A DNA stretch of 64,000 bases from assembly GCA_027490955.1 (NCBI GenBank), contig JAIXXB010000023.1, positions 164,851 to 228,850 of the forward strand, given 5' to 3'. Of this stretch, positions 19,822-30,095 are shown one piece after another (within the stretch, counting starts at the first letter, position 1; every line of letters starts with the position of its first letter). Below the pieces are notes generated by a model. It was not told the DNA's origin, did no database searches, and saw nothing but the letters and a program-made list of their open reading frames with translations. Source of the DNA: Rhodobacter sp. (lineage in GTDB: Bacteria > Pseudomonadota > Alphaproteobacteria > Rhodobacterales > Rhodobacteraceae). Position numbers and translations under genes: made by a program.

Positions 19822-19900
19822 GTGTTTTGCTGGCATCTGCTTGCGGACGGAATCTACATCATATACACGTTTATGAATGTATTTCTTGCAAAGGCCGTCG

Positions 19901-20146
19901 ATGCGCATTCCCCTCTCCTTGCTCGATGAAATCCCCCTCTCGCTGCCCCTTATCGCGGCCCTCACTCTTGGCTTGGCCCCGTTCTTTCCGCAGCCCCATA
20001 TCGCCGAAAAAATCCACATGCTGCTGTCAGGCACGCTGGCTAAGCCTTTGGATATTTTCGACTTTCTGTTGCACGGACTGCCCTTCGGTGTGCTGGCCGC
20101 CAAATTGGCCCGCATGGTGCATCGGCGCTACAGTTTCAGACGATAG
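19901..20146 (+). CDS. Small hydrophobic membrane protein
   Basis: MRIPLSLLDEIPLSLPLIAALTLGLAPFFPQPH...ARMVHRRYSFRR; start uncertain (19877 or 19901). Confidence 0.6.
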   Translation: MRIPLSLLDEIPLSLPLIAALTLGLAPFFPQPHIAEKIHMLLSGTLAKPLDIFDFLLHGLPFGVLAAKLARMVHRRYSFRR

Positions 20147-20565
20147 CGGATATGCCCATCACTGGGGGCATAGGTATCATACAGCGCGCGGGCCTGCGTA
20201 TTGGCCTGATCCGTATGCCAGTAAATGCGCGCCCAGTCGCGCGCGCGGCCCAAGGCCAAAAGAACATCAATCAAGGCCCGCCCCACGCCGCGCCCACGCG
20301 CGGATGGCTCGACAAATAAATCTTCCAAATACCCGTCATCCCCCAGCACCCAAGTCGATGGGTGATGATGGTGAATCGCAAACCCCACAAGACGATGCTC
20401 GATCACTGCCACACGCGCCTGAACGGGGCTGGCCGCGTCCAGCAAGCGCGCCCAAGTTTGCGCTGTTACGGCCTCGTCCAAAACCACGCCATAGAATGCC
20501 AAATACCCATCCCACAGCCGCCGCCAGCCGTCATAATCGCTGGCCTCGCAATCCCTAATCTGCAT
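20128..20565 (-). CDS. GNAT family N-acetyltransferase
   Basis: LEDLFVEPSARGRGVGRALIDVLLALGRARDW acetyl-CoA-binding motif. Confidence 0.88.
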   Translation of the reverse strand: MQIRDCEASDYDGWRRLWDGYLAFYGVVLDEAVTAQTWARLLDAASPVQARVAVIEHRLVGFAIHHHHPSTWVLGDDGYLEDLFVEPSARGRGVGRALIDVLLALGRARDWARIYWHTDQANTQARALYDTYAPSDGHIRYRLKL

Positions 20566-20571
20566 ATCGCC

Positions 20572-20606
20572 CTTTCATATTGGCCAAAATATCCTCCATC
20601 GGGGGA
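20572..20606. repeat. Diverged copy of dispersed repeat (copy 2)
   Basis: CTTTCATATTGGCCAAAATATCCTCCATCGGGGG resembles the CTTCTTTTCCCAAATATCCTCGGGGG core. Confidence 0.4.
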
Positions 20607-20672
20607 AACCCTGTGAAGCCCCGCTGCTTAGGGAGGGGGAGGGTGGCCCCCCCTGCCTGCATAATCGCGCCG

Positions 20673-22106
20673 CTAAACCAGTTTGGCCAGCAGCCGCGCC
20701 CAGCTTCGAATCCCTTTGTGGAAACTTTCCACATCATATTTCTCATTGGGCGAATGGATCGCGTCATCGTCTTTGGCAAAGCCAACCAACATCGCATCCA
20801 TGCCCAAATAGGTTTTGAAATAACCCGCAATCGGAATAGATCCGCCGCAGCCAACATAGGCGGCGGGCAGGCCCCATTCTTCGGCCAGCGCGCTGCGCGC
20901 AGCCTCAAAGGCGGGATGGGCCACGGACATATGTCCTGCGGGCGAGGCCCCATGCGCGTGAAACTCTGCACTGCAATCGGCAGGCAGGGCGGCGCGCACA
21001 TAGGCGCGAAACGCCTCGCGCACGGCCGCTGGGTCTTGCTGGCCCACCAAACGAAACGAGACTTTTGCGCTGGCTTTCGAAGGCAGCACTGTTTTGAACC
21101 CATCACCCGTGTAGCCGCCCCATATCCCGTTCACCTCGGCAGTGGGGCGCGACCAGATCATTTGCAATGGCGTGGCGCTCTGCTCGCCTGCGGGCACAGA
21201 CAGGCCGACATCGCCCAAAAAGGCCCCGTGATCAAAGGCCAATGCTTGCCACTGCGCGGCAATCTCTTCGGGAAGATCGCCCACCCCGTCATAAAAGCCC
21301 TTCAGCGTCACGCGCCCAGTCTCGTCATGCAGCCCTGCCAAAATCCGCGTCAACACGCGGATCGGATTTATTGCCAGCCCGCCATACATGCCCGAATGTA
21401 GGTCTTTGTTAGGCCCCGTGATCGTGACCTCTTCGCCCATCAGCCCGCGCAGCATGGTGACAATGGCGGGGGATCGGCTTTGAAACAGGCCCGTATCGCA
21501 AATCAGCGCCAGATCCGCGCCAAGTTCGGCTGCATTCTCTTGCATGAACGGGATCAGCGAGGGCGAGCCTGATTCTTCTTCGCCCTCCAAAAAGATCGTC
21601 AGGCGGCAGGGCAGGGTGCCATGCACCGCGCGCCATGCGCGCAGCGCCTCTAGAAACGTCATCAACTGGCCCTTATCGTCGGATGATCCGCGCCCGCGGA
21701 TCACGCGGCCTTTGGCGGTTTCTTCAATGGCAGGGTCAAAAGGGCCGCGATGCCACAAATCCAACGGGTCGACAGGCTGCACATCATAATGGCCATAAAA
21801 CAGCAAATGCGGCCCGCCGTTCCCGCCCGTGGCCACGACCATTGGATGGCCTTGGGTTGGGCGCACCGCAGCATCAAACCCCAAAGATATCAAATCATTA
21901 ACCAGCCATTCGGCAGCCTTGTGGCACTCGCTTGCATAGGCGGGGTCAGTGGAAATGGACGGGATGCGCAACAGATCCAGCAATCGGTTCAGCGCGCTGG
22001 GCAGGGCGCTGTCGATCTGGGCCAAAACGGGGGCAAGATTTGGGGGCATAGGGGCGGTATCGGGCATGGTCATCCTGCCAAAATGTGGGTTAAAAGGCTG
22101 CGGCAA
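20673..22106 (-). CDS. M20 family metallopeptidase (dipeptidase/deacylase)
   Basis: LLFYGHYDVQPVDPLDLW, IRGRGSSDDKGQLMTFLEAL, FLEGEEESGSPS. Confidence 0.9.
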   Translation of the reverse strand: MPQPFNPHFGRMTMPDTAPMPPNLAPVLAQIDSALPSALNRLLDLLRIPSISTDPAYASECHKAAEWLVNDLISLGFDAAVRPTQGHPMVVATGGNGGPHLLFYGHYDVQPVDPLDLWHRGPFDPAIEETAKGRVIRGRGSSDDKGQLMTFLEALRAWRAVHGTLPCRLTIFLEGEEESGSPSLIPFMQENAAELGADLALICDTGLFQSRSPAIVTMLRGLMGEEVTITGPNKDLHSGMYGGLAINPIRVLTRILAGLHDETGRVTLKGFYDGVGDLPEEIAAQWQALAFDHGAFLGDVGLSVPAGEQSATPLQMIWSRPTAEVNGIWGGYTGDGFKTVLPSKASAKVSFRLVGQQDPAAVREAFRAYVRAALPADCSAEFHAHGASPAGHMSVAHPAFEAARSALAEEWGLPAAYVGCGGSIPIAGYFKTYLGMDAMLVGFAKDDDAIHSPNEKYDVESFHKGIRSWARLLAKLV

Positions 22107-22199
22107 GATCGCGCCGCACTCGAAATCACCCCTAGGACTTTGGCGCAGGCTTTGCTAAAGGCGGGGCAACATACAATCGTTAAGTTGAGGGCAGCTAGA

Positions 22200-22610
22200 A
22201 TGCAAGCAAAGCACATGACACCTTTCGCAATAACCGCGCTTGTGGCCGCCACGATGCTGGCCGCCCCTGCGCGCGCCGAGGTGGCCAAAGAAACTGCGAC
22301 CTTGGGCGATTATACTGTCACCATGTATGTCCAGCCTTTTTTGACAGAAGAAGACCTTGGCATTTTGCGCATGGTGCTGACATCGCAAGAGGCGCTGGCC
22401 CTGTTTGTGCCGCAAGCAAATGGGTTTGCCGCCATGGCCGCCAGCCCTGATGATGGCTTTGTCAAAGAAGGCGTGCCTGCATCATCCGTTGTGGCGCTGG
22501 CAGGTTTGCCTGATGCCGCGACCGCTGCGGCCAATGCCGTCGATGGGTGCCAAAAGGCCAAACAGGGCGCGGCTGACTGCGTGGTGATTCTGGAAATCGC
22601 CCCAAAGTAA
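22200..22610 (+). CDS. Exported hypothetical protein
   Basis: ITALVAATMLAAPARAEV signal peptide; 136 aa; start at 22200 or 22215. Confidence 0.65.
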   Translation: MQAKHMTPFAITALVAATMLAAPARAEVAKETATLGDYTVTMYVQPFLTEEDLGILRMVLTSQEALALFVPQANGFAAMAASPDDGFVKEGVPASSVVALAGLPDAATAAANAVDGCQKAKQGAADCVVILEIAPK

Positions 22611-22618
22611 ATTTTCCC

Positions 22619-22657
22619 CCTATGGTTGATTTGAAGTTAACAAAAATCAACCATAGG
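22619..22657. other. Perfect 14-bp inverted repeat, 11-nt loop
   Basis: CCTATGGTTGATTT-gaagttaacaa-AAATCAACCATAGG; no U-tract follows. Confidence 0.7.
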
Positions 22658-22813
22658 CGAAAACCCGCCATCTTTTTTGGCATTTTGCCTTTGAATTCAA
22701 CCTCTGACGCGAAAATCACTTGATTGTGAGAAGGTTTTCTACAACAACAAACTCACACGCATATTTTTTCGCGCAACCCGCCTTACACTTGTAATTTCGT
22801 TTGGATTTTTCTG

Positions 22814-24016
22814 ATGCTTGGCCGTTTTGCCACACCGCCCACGGAGAGTTCCGTCACCCTGAAAGGGTTTGACGATTTCGACGTGCGCCTTGGTGATGTG
22901 ATGCGGGGCGAGCGTGCGACCTTGGGCAAATCCCTGCAGGATATCGAACGCGATCTTCGCATCAAAACTGCCTATTTGGCGGCCATTGAAAATGGCGATC
23001 TTTCTGCATTCGAGGCACCTAGCTTTATCGCGGGCTATGTGCGTTCCTATGCGCGGTATTTGGGCCTGAACCCCGAAGACAGCTTTATGCAGTTTTGCCG
23101 TGAGACGGGCTTTGTGCCTGCCCACGGGCTATCCCCTGCCGCGTCGACCCCTGCCGTGGTCGCTGTGCGCGCCAAAAGCGCGACCACAGGCGGATCGGTG
23201 TTTAATCCCGCAGGGCTTGGCCAGCCGCAATCAAGCATGGGCTGGCTAGAGCCAGGCGCATTGGGGCAAATGGCTGTGCTTTTGGCTGTGATTGGCGGGC
23301 TGGCCTATGGTGGCTGGTCGCTGCTGCGCGAGGTGCAAATGGTGCAGCTTGCCCCCATTGATCAAGCCCCCACGATTGTCGCCGATGCCCCGGCCGCCTT
23401 GGGCGCAACTCTCAGCGAATCTGTGGCATCACTGGATCCTGTGGCGCAGGCAGGCCCTGCGCTGGCTGCCCCGCAACTGCCGCGCAGCAGTGATGAAACC
23501 GCCGCCCGCATTGCCCAGCCCGAGGCGCTGGATGTGCCAATCTTGATCGCCCGCGATGGGCCAATTTCTGCCATCGATCCGCGCGATACCAGCATCGTGC
23601 CCAAAGAAGTGGCGCGCGAACAGGTGCAGGTTGTTGCAGCCCCCGAACTGGTCGAGGTGTTGGCTGTGCGCCCAAGCTGGATCAGCGTCACCGCTGCCGA
23701 CGGCACTGTTTTGTTTGAAAAGATCCTTGATGCGGGTGAACGCTATGCCGTGCCAGCCCTTGAAGTGGCCCCGCTGCTAAAGGCAGGTAATTCCAGCGCC
23801 ATTTATTTTGTGATGGGCGATAAAACCTACGGCCCTGCTTCGCGCGGGCCAGAGGTGGTGCGCGATGTGGATTTGTCTGTGCAAGGTATCAAATCGGTCT
23901 ATTCCTTGGCTGATCCCAGCCTTGATGGGGATTTGACCGCCTTTGTGGCCGAAAACGATGCGGCTATCTCGCCCATGCCCAGCGCGGCCTTGCCGACCGT
24001 TCCTACCACCGAATAG
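22814..24016 (+). CDS. RodZ-like protein (N-terminal HTH, TM, DUF4115 C-terminal domain)
   Basis: LGKSLQDIERDLRIKTAYLAAIENGDLSAF HTH; C-terminal RPSWISVTAADGTVLFEKILDAGERYAVP. Confidence 0.82.
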   Translation: MLGRFATPPTESSVTLKGFDDFDVRLGDVMRGERATLGKSLQDIERDLRIKTAYLAAIENGDLSAFEAPSFIAGYVRSYARYLGLNPEDSFMQFCRETGFVPAHGLSPAASTPAVVAVRAKSATTGGSVFNPAGLGQPQSSMGWLEPGALGQMAVLLAVIGGLAYGGWSLLREVQMVQLAPIDQAPTIVADAPAALGATLSESVASLDPVAQAGPALAAPQLPRSSDETAARIAQPEALDVPILIARDGPISAIDPRDTSIVPKEVAREQVQVVAAPELVEVLAVRPSWISVTAADGTVLFEKILDAGERYAVPALEVAPLLKAGNSSAIYFVMGDKTYGPASRGPEVVRDVDLSVQGIKSVYSLADPSLDGDLTAFVAENDAAISPMPSAALPTVPTTE

Positions 24017-24079
24017 GGCCTGCGGGCGATTGCCTTTTGCGCGCCAATGCCTATCCTATGGCCAAAACAGAGGTAGGCC

Positions 24080-25210
24080 ATGACCCATAATCCCATTCGC
24101 CCTTGGCGCAATATCGAACGCCGCGTGTCGCGGCAAATCCGTGTCGGCAAGGTTTTGGTGGGCGGGGGTGCGCCGATCTCGGTGCAAACCATGACCAATA
24201 CGCTGACCACGGATGTGGCGGCCACGTTGGAACAGATCAGGCGCTGCGCCATCGCAGGGGCCGATATTGTGCGTGTCTCGACCCCAGACGAGGAGAGCAC
24301 CCGCGCTTTGCGCGAAATCTGCGCAGAAAGCCCCGTGCCCATCGTCGCGGATATCCATTTTCACTATAAGCGCGCGATTGAGGCGGCGCAGGCAGGGGCG
24401 GCCTGTTTGCGAATCAATCCTGGCAATATCGGCGATGCCAAGCGGGTGGCCGAAGTGGTCAAGGCGGCCAAGGATCACGGATGTTCGATCCGCATTGGTG
24501 TGAATGCGGGCAGTTTGGAAAAGCATCTGTTGGACAAATACGGCGAGCCTTGCCCCGATGCGATGGTGGAATCGGGCCTAGATCACATCAAACTGCTGCA
24601 AGATAATGATTTTCATGAATATAAAATCTCGGTCAAGGCGTCGGATGTGTTTATGGCTGCGGCGGCCTATCAGCAATTGGCGGGGGCTACCGATGCGCCC
24701 ATTCATTTGGGCATTACCGAGGCAGGCGGCCTGACATCGGGCACTGTGAAATCTGCTGTGGGTCTGGGTATGCTGCTGTGGGGCGGTATTGGCGATACGA
24801 TCCGCGTCTCGCTGTCTGCCGACCCTGTCGAAGAGGTCAAAGTTGGCTTTGAAATTCTGAAATCTCTGGGGCTGCGCCACAGGGGTGTGACGATTATTTC
24901 TTGCCCGTCTTGTGCGCGGCAGGGCTTTGACGTGATCAAAACCGTGGCCGCCTTGGAAGACCGCCTTTCCCATATCACCACATCGATGAGCCTGTCGATC
25001 ATCGGCTGCGTTGTAAATGGCCCGGGCGAGGCGCTGATGACCGATATTGGCTTTACTGGTGGTGGTGCGGGCAAGGGCATGATCTATATGGCGGGCAAGC
25101 AAAGCCACACCATGGGCAACGACGGCATGATCGAGCATATCGTTGAATTGGTCGAGGCAAAGGCCGCCGAATTGGCCAAGGCCGAGGCGGAAAAAGCAGC
25201 GGCGGAGTAA
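24080..25210 (+). CDS. ispG: 4-hydroxy-3-methylbut-2-enyl diphosphate synthase
   Basis: [68 protein letters not shown]. Confidence 0.95.
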   Translation: MTHNPIRPWRNIERRVSRQIRVGKVLVGGGAPISVQTMTNTLTTDVAATLEQIRRCAIAGADIVRVSTPDEESTRALREICAESPVPIVADIHFHYKRAIEAAQAGAACLRINPGNIGDAKRVAEVVKAAKDHGCSIRIGVNAGSLEKHLLDKYGEPCPDAMVESGLDHIKLLQDNDFHEYKISVKASDVFMAAAAYQQLAGATDAPIHLGITEAGGLTSGTVKSAVGLGMLLWGGIGDTIRVSLSADPVEEVKVGFEILKSLGLRHRGVTIISCPSCARQGFDVIKTVAALEDRLSHITTSMSLSIIGCVVNGPGEALMTDIGFTGGGAGKGMIYMAGKQSHTMGNDGMIEHIVELVEAKAAELAKAEAEKAAAE

Positions 25211-25214
25211 TCGG

Positions 25215-25949
25215 TCAGCCGCGCTCTTGCGCCACCACCTCTTGCATCGCCTCAAGCGGCAGATAGCCGCGCAGCATTTGGCTTCCGACCACAAATGTGG
25301 GCGTGCCGCTGATGCGCAGCGCATCGCCCAACGCGTGGTTTGCGGCAATCACCGCATCCACTTCGGGCGCGGACATGCGCGCCAGAAGCGGGGCCGCATC
25401 TAACCCCAACTCGGCCGCAAGCGCGGTGAGCGTCGCGTCATCAGGTTCGCCGCGCAGGGTAATCAGCCCATCATGTGCCCGCTTATAGGCATCGCCGCCA
25501 TGCAGTTGCAGCACCGCAATCGCAAATCGGGCAGAAATCACCGAAGCCTCGCCCAAAATGGGAAACTCTTTGACAACAAAGCGAATATTGCCATCGGCTT
25601 TGATCAATTCTTCAATTTCGGTAAAGGCCTTGCGGCAATATCCGCAGCGGTAATCGGTAAATTCTACGATGGTGACATCGCCCTGTGGATTACCGCCCAC
25701 CCAAGAGGCCCCATCGTTGAAAAGCGCGTCTTTATGCGCTTGCACCAGCGCCAAATCCTCGGCCCCTGCGGCGGCATCTTGGCGCGCCTGCAAGATGCCA
25801 ATCGCCTCCATAATCACTTCGGGGTTTTCCAACAGATAGGCCTTCACCTCGGCCCGAAAGGCGGCGCGCTCGGCCTCGGTCATGGCTTGCTCGGCGCTGG
25901 CGGCTAAGGGGATTGCGGCAAGGGCTGCGGCAAAAAGAAAGGGGCGCAT
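25215..25949 (-). CDS. DsbA family thiol:disulfide oxidoreductase
   Basis: VTIVEFTDYRCGYCRKAF (CGYC active site), ISGTPTFVVGSQMLRGYLP; signal-peptide start chosen. Confidence 0.88.
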   Translation of the reverse strand: MRPFLFAAALAAIPLAASAEQAMTEAERAAFRAEVKAYLLENPEVIMEAIGILQARQDAAAGAEDLALVQAHKDALFNDGASWVGGNPQGDVTIVEFTDYRCGYCRKAFTEIEELIKADGNIRFVVKEFPILGEASVISARFAIAVLQLHGGDAYKRAHDGLITLRGEPDDATLTALAAELGLDAAPLLARMSAPEVDAVIAANHALGDALRISGTPTFVVGSQMLRGYLPLEAMQEVVAQERG

Positions 25950-26107
25950 GGGAAACCTTTTGACAATTTGCGCCAGCATAGGGGCAGGGACGGCAAGATC
26001 AACCCTGCCCATGACATCTTGCCCGCCGCCGTTGCATGAATATGCAGCGGCCAGATTGCGCGCCCGTGCCGATTTACAACGCAGGCGCGGGCGGCGATAC
26101 TGCGCAC

Positions 26108-27328
26108 ATGGTCCGTTTTGCCCGCCTTGCCCTTGCCCTTTGCGCAGCCCTTGTTGCCGCCCCTGCCGCAGCACAGGATGGCGCGCTTTCGGCGCTGGCA
26201 AAGCTGGACGCAGAGGCATCTGAAATTGCCGCCTCTGGCGATGGGCTGAGGGTTACATTGGCGCTGAGCCAGCCCGTGCCATGGCGCGTGCGGGTGCTGG
26301 ATGCGCCGCCGCGCCTTGTGATGGATTTCCGCGAGGTGGATTGGTCGAACCTTGCCGATCTGCCCGTAGATAGCGATGCCATCCTTGGCCTGCGCGCAGG
26401 GGTGTTTCGTCCCACTTGGTCGCGTTTGGTGATCGACTTGCCCAGCCCAATGGTTGTGGCCCGCAGCGAAATGGCCACGTCAGACGCGGGGGCAATTGTT
26501 GCCGTCACCCTGCGCGCCGCCGCCGAGGGCGAATTTGCCGCCGCCGCCGCCCTGCCAGAGCCGCCAGAATGGGCGCTGCCCCGCGCCGCTGTTTTGCCCC
26601 CGCCGCGCCTACCCCTGTCGCAGCGCAAGGGGCCGCTGGTTGTGGTATTAGACCCGGGTCACGGCGGAATCGACCCTGGGGCCGAGCAAGGCAGCCTATC
26701 AGAGGCCGATCTGATGCTGACCTTCGCGCGCGCGCTGAAAGAGGTTTTCTTGCGCTCGGGCGAGGCGCAGGTGGTGATGACCCGCGAAGAAGACAGGTTT
26801 GTCCCGTTGGAAGAGCGCGTGTCCATCGCCCGCGCTGCGGGCGGGGATGTGTTTATCTCGCTACATGCCGATGCGCTGGCCGAAGGGGCCGCGAAAGGGG
26901 CCACGATATATACCCTATCGGAAGAGGCCACCGATGCGGCGGCGCAAACCTTGGCCGAACGCCATGACCGCGATGATTTGCTGGCTGGCGTCGATTTGAC
27001 TGCGCAGGATGATCTGATTGCGCGGGTGCTGATTGATATGGCGCGGCTGGAAACCATGCCCCGCACCGACCGCTTGGGCCAAGCCCTTGAAACCGCAATC
27101 AAGGCAGCAAACATCAAAATGCACCGCAATGCGCGGCAAACGGCAGGGTTTTCCGTGCTGAAATCGCCCGATATCCCATCGGTTTTGCTGGAACTGGGGT
27201 TCTTGTCGTCGCAATCTGATCGCGCCAATCTGACCGACCCCGCATGGCGCGCGCGCATGGCAGAGGCTATCAAGACAGGCGTTCTGGCATGGGCCGCGGC
27301 CGAGCGCGCAAGGCCCGCAGCGCCCTAA
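26108..27328 (+). CDS. N-acetylmuramoyl-L-alanine amidase (AMIN + Amidase_3)
   Basis: VVVLDPGHGGIDPGAEQ, FISLHADAL, PSVLLELGFLSSQSD. Confidence 0.92.
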   Translation: MVRFARLALALCAALVAAPAAAQDGALSALAKLDAEASEIAASGDGLRVTLALSQPVPWRVRVLDAPPRLVMDFREVDWSNLADLPVDSDAILGLRAGVFRPTWSRLVIDLPSPMVVARSEMATSDAGAIVAVTLRAAAEGEFAAAAALPEPPEWALPRAAVLPPPRLPLSQRKGPLVVVLDPGHGGIDPGAEQGSLSEADLMLTFARALKEVFLRSGEAQVVMTREEDRFVPLEERVSIARAAGGDVFISLHADALAEGAAKGATIYTLSEEATDAAAQTLAERHDRDDLLAGVDLTAQDDLIARVLIDMARLETMPRTDRLGQALETAIKAANIKMHRNARQTAGFSVLKSPDIPSVLLELGFLSSQSDRANLTDPAWRARMAEAIKTGVLAWAAAERARPAAP

Positions 27329-27467
27329 CCCCACAGGGTGCGGGAATGTTGCCGATCGCGCCCACAGCGCCGGATAGTGCTTTGACCTTTTGCCGCGCCA
27401 GTCCTATAACGCGCGGGCGCGAAAGGCCCGCTTTTGGCCTGTCGCCCTGCCAACTTGGGGAACCTGC

Positions 27468-30023
27468 GTGATCAGATTTGTACTGGGCATCATCGGCGCC
27501 ATTTTCAGCAATATCACTTTGGCGGTGTTCTTTGGGGCAATCTCGCTGGGTGGGGTGTTTTGGGTTTATTCTGACGGGCTGCCCAGCCACGAAAGCCTTG
27601 CGCAATATGCCCCGCCCACCATCAGCCGCATTTATTCGGGCGAAGGGCGCATCATCGATGAATTCGCCCAAGAACGCCGCCTATTTGTGCCCAGCGAAGA
27701 CATTCCCAAGCTGGTCAAAGACGCCTTCATTTCGGCGGAAGATAAGAATTTCTATTTGCATCACGGCTATGACGTGACCTCGATGGCCTCGGCGCTGCGC
27801 GATGCGATCACCTCGCGCGGGGCCAATTTGCGCGGGGCCTCGACCATCACCCAGCAAGTGATGAAGAACTTTCTGCTCGACGGCTCGCGCAATGTGGAAC
27901 GCAAGGTCAAAGAATTGATCCTTGCCTCGCGCATCGAAGATACATTGAGCAAGGATAAGATTCTGGAACTGTATTTAAACCAGATTTTCCTTGGCCAAAA
28001 CAGCTATGGCGTGGCGGCGGCAGCGCAGACCTATTTCAACAAATCGCTTGAAGAATTGGCCCCGCAAGAGGCCGCGACCCTTGCCGCCATGCCCAAAGCC
28101 CCGTCCGATTATCACCCTGTCGAAAACCGCGACCGCCTGATCGAACGGCGCGATTATGTCTTGGGCGAAATGCTGCAAAACGGCTTTATCGATAAGGCCG
28201 CCTATGATGCCGCCATCGCGGCCCCTCTGCTGTCCGTGCAAAATGGCGATTACCCTGCCTATCGCCAATCACTGCCCCCGCGCGATTACTTTACCGATGA
28301 GATTCGCCGCCAATTGTCCACCAGCTTTGGCGAGGAAGAGTTTTTTGGCGGTGGCTTGACCATTCGCGCCACGGCGGATCCCGAATTGCAGAAAATCGCT
28401 GCCCGCGCGCTGCAAAAGGGGCTGGAAAAGTTTGACCGCGCGCAGGGCCTGTGGCGCGGCACGGGCAAGACCCTGCCTGCCGAGGTTTTGGGCGACGAGG
28501 CTGCTTGGCGCAAGGCCCTGTCCGAGGTGGTCGATCTGCCGCGCGACGTGCAAGATTGGCAGGCCGCTGTCGTGTTGGAATTGGGTGATGAAACCGCCCG
28601 TTTGGGCATTGAAGGACAGGTTGTGGGCGATCCTGTGATCCCTGCCAAAGATGTGACTTGGGCGCGCAAGCTGAATGCCGATGGCTCGCGCGGGCGCACG
28701 GCGCGTGTGCCTGCCGATCTGGTGGCGGTGGGCGATGTGGTCATGGTCAAACCTATCTTGGCCGAAGATGGCAGTTTCGATCACTACTCGCTGCGCCAAG
28801 TGCCCGAAGTGCAGGGCGGCTTTATGGCGATGGACGTGAACACAGGCCGCGTCATGGCGATGCAGGGTGGGTTTTCCTACCAATCTTCGGTGTTCAACCG
28901 CGCGACCCAAGCCACGCGCCAGCCGGGCAGTTCGTTCAAACCCTTTGTCTATGCCGCGGCTTTGGACAGCGGCTTTACCCCTGCCACCATCGTTGTAGAC
29001 GCGCCGATTGTGGTTGACACGCCGCAGGGGCTGTGGACGCCGAAAAACGCCAGCAACAAGTTTTATGGGCCCACCCCCCTGCGCACGGGAATCGAACAAT
29101 CGCGCAACCTGATGACAGTGCGTATCGCGCAAGAGGTCACCATGGAAACCGTGGCGCGCTATGCGGAAAAGTTTGGGGTCTATTCCCCGATGCAGCCATT
29201 TTTGGCCAATTCGCTGGGCGCGCAAGAAACCACCTTGTTCAAAATGGTTGCGGCCTATTCGATGTTCGCCAATGGGGGCGAGCGGGTGGAGCCCACCCTT
29301 GTTGACCGCGTGCAAGACCGCTTTGGCAAAACAGTTTACCGCCATGACAAGCGGGAATGTGTGGATTGCACGGCAGATACTTTGCCCGCAGGTCAGCCTT
29401 TGCGCATCACCAGCAACCGCGAACGGGTGATGAATGCCGTGACCGCCTATCAATTGACATCCATGCTGCAAGGGGCAATTTTGCGCGGCTCGGGCAGCGG
29501 TGTGCGCCTGCCTGTGCCTGTGGCGGGCAAAACAGGCACCACCAATGATGCTAAAGACGTGTGGTTTGTGGGCTATACCTCGAACCTCGCTGCGGGCTGC
29601 TACATGGGCTATGACCAGCCGCGCAGCCTTGGGCCGGGGGCCTTTGGCGGCACGCTCTGTGTGCCCATTTTCCAAGAATTCATGACCGAGGCGATCAAAC
29701 GCTTTGGCGGCACGCAATTTGCCGTGCCCGAGGGGGGGTATTTCCAAAAGGTTGACCGCTTTTCTGGCGCGCGCCTTGGCCCCGAAGCCGCGGGCGACAA
29801 TGTGATCAATGAATTCTTCCGCACGGGCGATGAGGGGGTTCTAAGCATTGATTACGTGGTTGATGGCGGCTTTGGCATGGGGCAGAACCTGCCGCTGTTT
29901 GCTGTAGGCGAAAGCGACTTTTTCGGTCAAGCTTCCGATGTTGTGACCACATCTGATGGGGCCAGTGTGGCCGTACCGCAAAAGGCCGATTTTGGCACGC
30001 TGTCATCAGGCGGGCTGTATTAA
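27468..30023 (+). CDS. Penicillin-binding protein 1A (transglycosylase/transpeptidase)
   Basis: FISAEDKNFYLHHGYD, GASTITQQVMKNFLL, QPGSSFKPFVYAAAL, AGKTGTTNDAKDVWFVGYT; GTG start at 27468 favoured. Confidence 0.93.
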   Translation: MIRFVLGIIGAIFSNITLAVFFGAISLGGVFWVYSDGLPSHESLAQYAPPTISRIYSGEGRIIDEFAQERRLFVPSEDIPKLVKDAFISAEDKNFYLHHGYDVTSMASALRDAITSRGANLRGASTITQQVMKNFLLDGSRNVERKVKELILASRIEDTLSKDKILELYLNQIFLGQNSYGVAAAAQTYFNKSLEELAPQEAATLAAMPKAPSDYHPVENRDRLIERRDYVLGEMLQNGFIDKAAYDAAIAAPLLSVQNGDYPAYRQSLPPRDYFTDEIRRQLSTSFGEEEFFGGGLTIRATADPELQKIAARALQKGLEKFDRAQGLWRGTGKTLPAEVLGDEAAWRKALSEVVDLPRDVQDWQAAVVLELGDETARLGIEGQVVGDPVIPAKDVTWARKLNADGSRGRTARVPADLVAVGDVVMVKPILAEDGSFDHYSLRQVPEVQGGFMAMDVNTGRVMAMQGGFSYQSSVFNRATQATRQPGSSFKPFVYAAALDSGFTPATIVVDAPIVVDTPQGLWTPKNASNKFYGPTPLRTGIEQSRNLMTVRIAQEVTMETVARYAEKFGVYSPMQPFLANSLGAQETTLFKMVAAYSMFANGGERVEPTLVDRVQDRFGKTVYRHDKRECVDCTADTLPAGQPLRITSNRERVMNAVTAYQLTSMLQGAILRGSGSGVRLPVPVAGKTGTTNDAKDVWFVGYTSNLAAGCYMGYDQPRSLGPGAFGGTLCVPIFQEFMTEAIKRFGGTQFAVPEGGYFQKVDRFSGARLGPEAAGDNVINEFFRTGDEGVLSIDYVVDGGFGMGQNLPLFAVGESDFFGQASDVVTTSDGASVAVPQKADFGTLSSGGLY

Positions 30024-30041
30024 AGGGGGGTGTGCCCCCCT
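30024..30041 (+). terminator. Hairpin AGGGGGG-TGTG-CCCCCCT
   Basis: 7-bp perfect stem right after the PBP1A stop. Confidence 0.55.
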
Positions 30042-30095
30042 CTTGCCGCTGTGGCCAGAGCGCGCTAGAGGAAGGGCAATTCAAAGGAAGCCCTC

